Assembly (NCBI GenBank): GCA_947172415.1 | Contig: OX359190.1 | Location: 7,812,001-7,876,000, forward strand | Source: Chondrosia reniformis | Lineage: Eukaryota > Porifera > Demospongiae > Chondrillida > Chondrillidae | Reading direction: 5' to 3' | DNA: 64,000 nt | Shown here: positions 1-8,028 of the stretch, piece after piece | Numbering within the stretch: the first letter of the stretch is position 1 | Layout of the letters: every line of letters starts with the position of its first letter | Notes under the pieces: generated by a model | Database searches by the model: none | What the model was told of the DNA's origin: nothing | Seen by the model: only the letters and a program-made list of their open reading frames with translations | Program-made: the position numbers and the translations under genes

Positions 1-250
1 GTGAGGTTGGGGAAGGTGGTACAGCAGTTAGTCCTGTGTCAGAAGTTGGAAGAATCATTATATATGTTAGATCAATTGAGTCTGTTGCAAGATCAGATGA
101 TGGTTGAGGCATTTCCGAAGCTGAGGATATGGAGGGTGGTATAGCATATAAAATACTGTACAGAAGAATATTATAAGGTAAGAGAATATTGTATGTACAT
201 ATATACGTAGATAATATAGGAATAAGGTATTGATGGTATAGTCGTGTTAT
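1..250 (-). other. 5' stalk/intron-1 segment of an upstream aGPCR paralogue (partial)
   Basis: Bases 1-250 match 30388-30570, the DNA just upstream of exon 2 of aGPCR-1, and more loosely 53200-53280 upstream of aGPCR-2. On the minus strand the stretch reads as Ser/Pro/Thr-rich sequence with the same proline-rich start near position 145. This implies a third copy of the aGPCR gene running off the left edge of the window. Its exon 2 proper is not inside the window, so I cannot say whether it is intact. Confidence 0.5.
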
Positions 251-252
251 AG

Positions 253-475
253 TCGTGGCCCCTTTAGTAAACTCTTCACCATTTAGCTGATGAAGGCCTA
301 CAGGTCGAAATGTTCCATTTTGTTGTTACAAATATCACTCCAGCACCTCATATAGTAAACACAGTTAACAACCTCATGACCACTGATTGATGTTTCTGTA
401 AGACTTCTATTTTAGAAGCCTCATGAAACATAAATATTCACACATAAAAGTTTCATAAAAAACTGGTCAAAATGT
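253..475 (+). mobile_element. Penelope-like/unknown element fragment with hammerhead-like motif (copy 1)
   Basis: This block is repeated almost base for base at 31936-32126. It carries CTGATGA, then AGGCC, loop TACA, GGTC, then GAAA at 289-313. That is the order of the conserved core of a hammerhead ribozyme: CUGANGA, stem II, GAAA. The following ATG-ttc-CAT can form a three-base stem III with a triloop. Short-stem-III hammerheads are known from Penelope-like retroelements. The flanking stem I is weak, so activity is doubtful; the assignment is inference. Confidence 0.4.
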
Positions 476-819
476 ACTGCTGACATTGCAATGGTGCTGC
501 AGGTCTACACTGATAAATACATCAAATGGATCACATCACCAATCCCCCACATCAAAGGAATACTATATCCCAGGAAACCATAAAAGAAAAGAGTGGGAGG
601 GTTGCCATGACTACCACTTAATAAAAGTGTGGCTTAATGCACAAATTTGTCATCACACTCTCTTTCTAATCATCAAGAATTCCACAAAATTGGTCTTAAT
701 GAATGAACAGGTGTAACCAATAATATAGAGTCATTACAAAACTATCTTTAGTATATTACTTCCGATGTTAGCCTATACTTGCACAATGAGATGCTTTACA
801 ATGGTCCATCTCCACCGAT

Positions 820-937
820 CAAGCTGGTGTATTAACAAGAATGCCACCTCACATGATTAAGCTGGTGTATTAACGAGAATGCCACCTCACATGATCAAGC
901 TGGTGTATTAACGAGAATGCCACCTCACATGATCAAG
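820..937. repeat. 38-bp tandem repeat, three copies
   Basis: A 38-base unit beginning gatcaagctggtgtattaac and ending in cctcacat is repeated three times with single-base differences. The paralogous place at 32262-32310 holds just over one unit, so copy number changed after duplication. Confidence 0.85.
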
Positions 938-1167
938 GTATGAAGACACTCAAGAGAACTTAACTTAAGGCAAAGCCATGATACTCCTAACATTTCATGA
1001 TGGCAGGATCCATGGCAAATAGGTTGCTGCTATATGTTAAGTATGGTTTGATATACAGTCTATTAATGACATTAGTACAGAGTGTATACAAGGGGCTCAC
1101 ACCTCTTAGCCAAAACACAATTATGTAACCCCATTTTGCTTTTAGGGGGCTTCCCCTTAATAATATT

Positions 1168-1997
1168 TTGCCCCTCCCCCTTCCACCTTGAAGACAGTTT
1201 GCCCCTCCCCCTTCCACCATAAGACAGTTTGCCCATCCTCCTTCCACCTTGAAGACAGTTTGCCCCTCCCCCTTCCACCTTGAAGACAGTTTGTCCCTCC
1301 CCCTTCCACCTTGAAGACAGTTTGCCCCTCCCCCTTCCACCTTGAGACAGTTTGCCCCTCCCCTTTCCACCATAAGACAGTCTGCCCCTCCCCCTTCCAC
1401 CTTGAGACAGTTTGCCCCTCCCCTTTCCACCATAAGACAGTCTGCCCCTCCCCCTTCCACCTTGAAGACAGTTTGCCCCTCCCCCTTCCACCTTGAGACA
1501 GTTTGCCCTCCCCCTTCCACCTTGAAGACAGTTTTCCCCTCCCCCTTCCACCTTGAGACAGTTTGCCCTCCCCCTTCCACCTTGAGACAGTTTGCCCTCC
1601 CCCTTCCACCTTGAGACAGTTTGCCCCTCCCCCTTCCACCTTGAAGACAGTTTGCCCCTCCCCCTTCCACCTTGAAGACAGTTTGCCCCTCCCCCTTCCA
1701 CCTTGAGACAGTTTGCCCCTCCCCCTTCCACCTTGAAGACAGTTTGCCCCTCCCCCTTCCAACTTGAAGACAGTTTGCCCCTCCCCCTTCCACCTTGAGA
1801 CAGTTTGCCCCTCCCCCTTCCACCTTGAAGACAGTTTGCCCCTCCCCCTTCCACCTTGAAGACAGTTTGCCCCTCCCCCTTCCACCAGTTTGCCCCTCCC
1901 CCTCCCACCTTGAAGACAGTTTGCCCCTCCCCCTTCCACCAGTTTGCCCCTCCCCCTTCCACCAGTTTGCCCCTGCCCCTCCCCCTTCCACCTTGAA
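1168..1997. repeat. 30/31-bp G-rich minisatellite array, about 27 units
   Basis: The unit contains cccctcccccttccacctt followed by ga(a)gacagttt, and is 30 or 31 bp depending on gagacag versus gaagacag. The minus strand is G-rich (GGTGGAAGGGGGAGGGGC). Most frames of both strands lack stops, which creates long false ORFs of type GGRGRGKLSS or APPPSTLRQF. The unique flanks (about 960-1167 and 1998-2120) recur around the arrays at 32548 and 53424. The array lies in what I infer to be intron 1 of an aGPCR running off the left edge, where the G-rich strand is the sense strand. Confidence 0.9.
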
Positions 1998-2122
1998 AAA
2001 AGTTAAATTGTTAATTTTTAATTAGCAAACAAACATATTGAACTAGGTAGCCCCTCTATATTGTTACTATATTGTATAGAAATATTAAACATTTTCTTCA
2101 TAAATAGTGAAAATGTAGGGAT

Positions 2123-2345
2123 GGCACAAAAAGTAAATGATGTTTACACAGTGAAGCATTAGCTGTGTATACATATACCAATGTACATGGGAATAATAAG
2201 AGTAGACATCATTCATTTTCTATTGGGAAGCACACCATGCAAAATACTACCAGATGTAAGGATATGTTGCAACACCCTTGGTTGTATGATTCATACACAG
2301 CTAATGCTTCACTGTATGTGTAACATCATTTCTAGTTTCTGTACT
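2123..2345. repeat. Foldback element (inverted repeat arms)
   Basis: The segment near 2140-2175 (cagtgaagcattagctgtgt) is the reverse complement of 2285-2325 (acacagctaatgcttcactg). The arms extend outward over agaaatgatgt/acatcatttct. Unit 2 keeps only the plus-oriented arm (32824-32960) and unit 3 mostly the minus-oriented arm (54640-54780). A long palindromic element with different deletions in each copy explains this. Confidence 0.7.
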
Positions 2346-2540
2346 TTTTATGGAGCATGAGCTAGTGTATTTTAAAACCATTTTGATTTCGCAATCTTCA
2401 ACCGCGATCGCTTGCCTTATAAAGGCCAATTATAGCATGGCTGGTCTATCTTTAGCCTTTTTCCGGCCGTTTTCAGCCTATTTCGGATTTTCGCTCCTAT
2501 ACAAATGTATAGGGAATACGAAACAACCGATACCATCCCT

Positions 2541-2565
2541 ACATAGAGAGTACTACCGTACTCTC
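2541..2565. repeat. Perfect 9-bp hairpin
   Basis: agagagtac and gtactctct form a perfect stem around a tacc spacer. It is kept in the unit 3 copy at about 54974-54996. The role is unknown; it may be part of a transposon end. Confidence 0.6.
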
Positions 2566-3315
2566 TGATATACACAATCATCATATCCACTGTCCATGAA
2601 CGTTTCCCACAACCATCAGATGCACTCTGCTTCGCACATTTCAGTAATTACGTAGCCACTATTTAATATTGCTAAAGAAAAGGTCATAGTCGATGATGTA
2701 AAGGATACCCAGCTACCAAGCCATATAATTGTTAGTGGTTGATCTGTAATCTGTAAACATTGTGTATCTTAAGAACCAATAACCTTTCAGAATAAGGTAA
2801 AGCGGGGTTATTTGGAACAGACCTTATTTAACTAGACCTAGCTGAACACAAGGGCCTAGGTAGCATACTTCAGAATGAACACTTAATTGTCTTTAAATAG
2901 GCTGCATCAACAGCGCTCGTCTTGCTGTTAGAAGGAAAGCTTTGTTCCAAGTTACCCTCCTGTCGTTCCACTTTACCCTACACCTTTAATCACTCTTTTC
3001 GACCGTTACAGACATAGGACAAATGCTCAGGCGCAGATATCGCTTACTATGCTGCTGCTACAAGAAGCCCAAGGTATTCATGGAAGTACTAAGAACATCA
3101 TCTATTCCAAATTGTTAATTAGCTAAGGGAAAGTTAGCTCAACAAAAACAGGACTTGGATATAAACCTCGTCTCAAAATGGCCGGTGTGTGTTGTCATAA
3201 ATTATCTCGTAGTCTAGGCTGTCTATGGTTTAACAAACAAGTAGTAGATACAACAGCTGCGAGAATACACGTACTGGTCTAGCAATGCATACATAATACA
3301 GTACTACCAACTTAC
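2566..3315. other. Duplicated non-coding DNA (aGPCR intron 1)
   Basis: This stretch is homologous to 33000-33711 and 55020-55762. No coding exon is supported. It lies between the signal-peptide exon and the minisatellite in all three units, so I read it as intron 1 sequence. Confidence 0.55.
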
Positions 3316-3376
3316 GTGTAACGTGAAGGAGATTAAACGCGGCCAGGAATAACAGAACTAGCGTTGCGCACGACAT
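3316..3376 (-). CDS. Signal-peptide first exon of an upstream aGPCR (predicted)
   Basis: On the minus strand an ATG at 3376 opens a short reading frame, MSCATLVLLFLAAFNLLHVT, a textbook hydrophobic signal peptide. It ends after one base of the next codon at a GTAAGT donor (phase 1). The same exon is kept at 33712-33772 and 55763-55823; the last starts MPC instead of MSC. Its phase fits the phase-1 acceptor of aGPCR exon 2. In this unit the rest of the gene would lie left of the window. The exon is too short to show up in ordinary ORF lists. No transcript evidence is available. Confidence 0.55.
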
Positions 3377-3454
3377 TACTTTCCCTAAGGACAATCTGCG
3401 ACCGCCAGAACTTGTTGGGATTGTGTAGCTAAAACCTTGTGCACGTATTTTTAC

Positions 3455-3734
3455 TACCGTATAATTCGGGAAATTTTCGTGTTAAAATATTATCGTGGTT
3501 TGTGGTCAATCACGAAAATACGTTGAGAAATTGGAGGATTACGAAAGGGATCATCCTTGCGTTGCAGTATCGCAGTAGAGCCATTTTCAGCTGTTTGTGT
3601 GGCCGTATGTTATATATACGTAGATCGTACAACGCGTTAATATTTCGTTGTTAAAAATATTTCGTGTGAGAAATTTTCGTTGTTTGGGCCAACCACGAAA
3701 ATATTTAACAACGAAAATTTCCCGAATTACGGTA
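3455..3734. mobile_element. TIR-bearing MITE with TA target site (copy 1)
   Basis: The element starts TA-CCGTATAATTCGGGAAATTTTCG and ends in the reverse complement, CGAAAATTTCCCGAATTACGG-TA. That gives terminal inverted repeats of about 22 bp and a TA on both sides, as in Tc1/mariner-type non-autonomous elements. It encodes nothing convincing. Copies are at 33851-34180 (3' end decayed) and 55890-56385 (with an internal tandem duplication). Confidence 0.75.
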
Positions 3735-4778
3735 TTATTAGAACATAAAACAGTAAATTTGTCAACATGCAAGTCACAAGCTGCTTTGTTAGTCACATTT
3801 TCAGACTTGCAAGTCTGTAACATATACTGATATATCTTAATAATATCTTTACACACTGCACTTCAAAAGATTATGTTAATTTTGTCCAAAGGCTGCAAGA
3901 TTAGTTATGCATGGATCAGGGCAAACTTGTACCAGGTTACGAGGCAGTAAAGTGAAGAAATTGTTATTATTGAGATATATACCTATAACATTACACCAAT
4001 GAGGAAAAGGAATCGTGTATATTATATATTATACTTACTGTAACATATTTTCCACATGTAGCAGGCTCCATGTCAACTTTAATTACATACAATTGTGAAT
4101 GTGAGGATTGTCTTAGAAATTATGCCAGAGCTGGTAATAATTTCGTTTGCCAGTTCAGTAGTTCTATAGTGTAATAGCAGATTTATTAATCTCAAAAGTA
4201 AGCTTAAGCAATATAGATACTTACCCAAGAATTGATTCAGAAGTAAAATTACCATAAATGTATATTCCCCCCAGGTTGATCTCCAGTTGGTTTTACTATG
4301 CGTGTAACGTTAACCTCTGCCCAAAGCTGATCCAACAACACAAGATATTCCAATGCAATCTGTTTCAATAGTACATGTGACAGAATCTAAATTCTCAGAA
4401 GCTTTAAGTGCTTTCTCGATAGCCTTCATTAGAGGGCATGTATTACAATCACAAAGGATGGGGAATGGAGAGGTTAAAGGTGATCTTGTATAGTTGTCGA
4501 TGTTATAGAAAATGTAAAGGTTATAAGTTGTTCTGAATTCATTGTGAAAGAAGTTTCAATTGGGACAAGGCAAAGTGGTATACCAGGTTTCGAGACAGTA
4601 TAACGGCACTGTTATCGTTGAACTGCATTACATTGATACCTATAATATACATTTGATATGAAAAAGAATACGTATATATTCCAAGTAATGTAGTACATAT
4701 ATGAAAAATCTATATATACACCATTTTCCTACATGCTATATGTCTATTCTGTAAAAAAGCCTATAGGGGAACTAAACC
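3735..4778. other. Duplicated intergenic DNA between aGPCR start and NLR
   Basis: Near-identical to 56386-57436 and partly to 34400-34600. I see no gene. It probably contains the 5' flank of the minus-strand aGPCR first exon. Confidence 0.5.
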
Positions 4779-4900
4779 TGAAGAGAGCTTTGGATGAAGA
4801 TACAGGAGTCTTTTCTTTCTTCTTTCATCTTCTTCTCCACTGGGTCAGACAGCTGTTTCTGGGAATTGCACCTTCATCAGTGATCCTGGGAGACTTTGTC
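4776..4900 (+). mobile_element. SINE-like dispersed repeat (copy 1)
   Basis: The core runs from agctttggatgaagatacag through ctccactgggtcagacagct to cttcatcagtgatcctggga. Related copies are at 30720-30800 (+), 57434-57560 (+), 11480-11612 (-) and 61760-61890 (-). The copy at 30720 is preceded by a tRNA-like A-box/B-box region, which suggests a tRNA-derived SINE body. Confidence 0.55.
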
Positions 4901-5429
4901 TTTTCTTTATCTTGATCTTCTGTGCATGAATCTCCTTGTCATATGTACATACTACCCTGTAATTAACTACTCATATAGCAACTTACAGCAACATTTATAT
5001 ATTCCACAATTTGCGGGTTCAATGATGTTATTAAGGCAATTGTAATAGTATTAAAGAAAAAACTCTTAGTAACCATTTCAGAGCTGGTGACAATTTTATC
5101 AATCGGAGTTAGAGATCTAGCGTAAAAAGAGGATCATGTAGATTAATTCAGAAATGAATTTCAAAAGTAATTAAGCCTATACATACCTCAGTGCAGTGGC
5201 ATAAATATATATTCCCCCTGATTGATCTCCAATTTGCACATATAGCAGAAACGTTAGCTGCATTCTTGATAACATTCATTAGAAGACACGTGTTATGAGT
5301 AATCAAATTCAGCATGAACTATTCTAGCCACCCAGGACTTCATAGTAATGAAATTCATTTTACATGTGATCTTGAATAATAACTATTCATGATATACATT
5401 GTATATATGTGCCTTTAGATATATACAAT

Positions 5430-6795
5430 ACATTCTGTCTCCACTTTTGTTTTCCCTGTACATAAATAGCTTGGTGTCAGAGTTGAAGTGCAGGGATTGT
5501 GAGGTTTTGTGTGGAGGAAGGATGGTGTCTATATAGCCTGTTGTTTGCGGATGACACGGCCTAGTTGGCAGAGAATACAGAGCTAGGATATGAAGAGGAG
5601 TCTACAGTGCTTACAAGCTTTGTATGAGAAATGGTCTGTAGAGATTAATGAAGAGAAGAGTGCTATGATACACATGCATGAGGAAAATAGGTGCATGCAG
5701 ATAGATGTTCTGACACTTTCAATATTGGTGAGGATGAAATCCCTTTGGTTTCCACTTAAGTATTTGGGTTGCATGGTAGATGAGTTCCTGGACTGTTCTA
5801 GTATGGTGGAGTATCGGGTGAAGTTGGGATCACAGGCATTGGGTGCATGGTTGCGGAAGTGTCGGGAAGTAAGTGGGAGAGGTAAATGGTAGATCTTTTA
5901 TACAGTTGATGCAGTCACTGGTGCAGTTTGTATTATTGTATGGAGCAGAGATTTGGGGCTGCCACCATAAGTTGAAGGGGTTGAGTCAGATCCAGCTACG
6001 GGCATTGCGTATCTTTTTCGGCATGGGTCTATGCCACCCAAGGGGGGTCATTGCTGATGGAGGCTGATGCTTTTCCTGTTGTTTGGTTAGCGAGGGTCAG
6101 ATGTGTTGCATTCTGGTTTAAAGTGTTGTCAAGCCCATTGTATGAAGGGAGGATTCTGAGGGTAGCTACATTGGAAGCAATGGAGTGTGGAGGGTCATGG
6201 ATTATGAAACTGCGGGAGTGTCTCAAGTCTTTTGGGTGGTGTCGTGTTGGAGCTGAGGAGGTACGTGGTCTATCTAGTGGAGAAATTAAGGCAATGTTAG
6301 AGACTTATGCGAGGAGGATGATTGAAGAGGAATGGTCAGGTGAGCTTAGCACCAAACTGAAGTTGGCAATTTTGCGGCTTCTTAAGAAGTGGTGAATCAC
6401 GGTGCTTGGACGTGGCCAGCAAGAGTCACAAACGAGTGATGATGATGTTGAGAGGTGGGACAGCCCCCCTCATGATTGAGTGTGGATGGTGGTGAGGGCT
6501 TCAGAGAAAGGAGAGGACATGTCGGGAGTGTCAGGCAGGGAAGGTGGAGGATGTTACCCATTGGCTGCTTGAGTGTAATGTATATATGGTGCACCGAACG
6601 TCAGCCTCTCTTACAGGCAATGAGGCACATAGCCAATGATTTTGACAATCTGTACATGTGCGAAGACGATAAGTTAGTTCTAGTTCTGGTACGTGTCTCA
6701 TATGGCAGTTTGGCTCTGGTGCTGGTGAGCATGTGGCAAATTAATAATAATAATAATAATTATAATAATAATAATAATAGTAATAATATACATTT
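5430..6795 (+). pseudogene. Decayed LINE (non-LTR retrotransposon) reverse transcriptase fragment
   Basis: Reading across frames I see ILSPLLFSLYINSL (5442-5485), then LLFADDTA (5540-5565). These are the RT motif B/C region with an F-A-D-D catalytic box. A thumb-like segment follows (6051-6395, ending LRLLKKW), then CRECQ...HWLLEC (6521-6575), the zinc-binding C-x2-C...H-x4-C end typical of LINE ORF2. The sequence finishes in an (AAT)n tail at 6738-6795. Frameshifts and stops break it into pieces and the 5' end is missing. The element is unique to unit 1; in unit 3 the enclosing interval has been deleted. Family (CR1/L2/RTE-like) cannot be fixed by eye. Confidence 0.8.
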
Positions 6796-6799
6796 GAAT

Positions 6800-7390
6800 T
6801 CACATGTTGTTGTTGTAAAGGCTATGAATATGATTAAAGACTAGAAGGGAGGACATGTTTTCAACTGTCATGAATATTATTAGTAATGATAATTTAATTA
6901 TGAAATGCAAGCCAAGGTGTTCCCATGTACTATTGTGCAAACAAAGGTCTGCAGCCATAGTTGATCGAATAACAAAAATGGGCAGTATGCATATACTGGT
7001 GAGGTTTATTCTCATCTAAAGTTTTCACTAGATTTAGTTTCCTATTGGCATTTTACTCTAAATTTGATTTAGCATTTTGAAAAATAGTGTGTCAGCATAT
7101 TCATGTACAGGAGCTAGTACTTGTTATTAGCTAGCTGTAATTTATAAAAGATCTAAAAATCCATGGAATAGTGTACAGTCTATAAATCAAAATAGCATAG
7201 GTGGCAGGAGGCGGATAGAGTGATTCAGCGATAATTATAAATTTCATTGTGGGTGGGTAATGGCATTACCACAATTTTGTTACGCCCCCTATATTTGATA
7301 TAAAAAGGTCAACTTCTTAGAAAGTTGTATCTCTTCACCAGACCTTATATATCTGCCGAAGAAGATATCCTCAAGAGTTAGATTTATATA
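6800..7390. other. No gene seen
   Basis: AT-rich DNA present only in unit 1 (it lies inside the interval deleted from unit 3). I see no exon or structured element that I can support. Confidence 0.4.
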
Positions 7391-7449
7391 ATGCTATCGA
7401 CAAGGAAGAGACCGAGAATAGAATCTGACAGCTCTGAGGATGAGGAAAC
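7391..7449 (+). CDS. Possible first coding exon of an unknown gene
   Basis: An ATG at 7391 opens MLSTRKRPRIESDSSEDEE and runs into a GTTAGT donor (phase 2). The basic stretch followed by an acidic/Ser run resembles the start of a nuclear or transposon-encoded protein. No matching downstream exon was identified and the segment exists only in unit 1, so this may be a gene-fragment relic. Confidence 0.25.
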
Positions 7450-7785
7450 GTTAGTATACGTATATACGTAGACCAGTCATTTCTTTCCCATTTTGATATG
7501 GAACGATAGAAATTACCGGTCCGATCGAGTGTGTATAAAATACTTGTGCGGTATCTATTATGCATTTGTGACAAGCAATTCATCCCAAATCAATTCTTAT
7601 AAATCCTGTTTGTCCTAGTGGGAGGTCGTGGTCGTTTACCCTATCAGTAGAAGGCTCTTGGTCGCTATACGAGATAATCTGGAGCACATGGTTTCTATCA
7701 ATGGTTCCTTGCAAAGTTATGGGACACCCTACTCGATAAATTAATTCGATTAACAAACGCGGAAAAGCAGCATGCTAAAGCGAGT

Positions 7786-7888
7786 TAAAGATTGCTTGGC
7801 TCGTACACTTTTAAGTGGTTAGTCGGCCCGTCGATAATTGCGCGGGGGCGAGTAAGTAGGGTCTAGCAGAAAATCACTTGGAGGTTCT
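7786..7888 (+). promoter_or_regulatory. CpG-rich 5' flank of the NLR gene
   Basis: The run around cggcccgtcgataattgcgc is markedly richer in CpG than the surrounding DNA. It is conserved base for base at 57722-57817 in front of the second NLR. It sits directly upstream of the first conserved ATG. A promoter or 5'UTR role is inference. Confidence 0.35.
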
Positions 7889-8026
7889 ATGGTTTTTTGC
7901 GGCGATCCGACGATGGTTTCAGCTGAAGCGTCTTGTGAATTTGTGCCTAAAGGAAGCCCTCAAAAGTACGAAAAGACATCCCAGAGCCGCCATAAGCTAT
8001 TTAACTCAAATTGCTTGTATAAATTT
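7889..8026 (+). CDS. Short conserved ORF / candidate 5' exon ahead of NLR-1
   Basis: The ATG at 7889 opens a frame beginning MVFCGDPTMVSAEASCEFVP. In unit 1 it reaches a stop just before the ATG at 8029. In unit 3 (57818) the first 30 codons are the same, then about 358 bp absent from unit 1 follow, including a possible GTATGT donor at 57920. Either this is a 5' exon whose donor has been deleted in unit 1, or an upstream ORF. It is not in frame with the 8029 start. Confidence 0.3.
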
Positions 8027-8028
8027 TA

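Noticed and set aside
987-1991. 334-codon minus-strand ORF rich in GGRGRGKLSS (and similar at 53293-54513)
   Set aside because: It is a tandem 30/31-bp DNA repeat read through; several frames on both strands are open and the unit length breaks any one frame. No coding constraint.
6476-6844. 122-codon ORF ending in Asn-rich sequence
   Set aside because: The Asn run is the translated (AAT)n tail of the LINE relic; the ORF is in the wrong frame for the zinc-binding motif.
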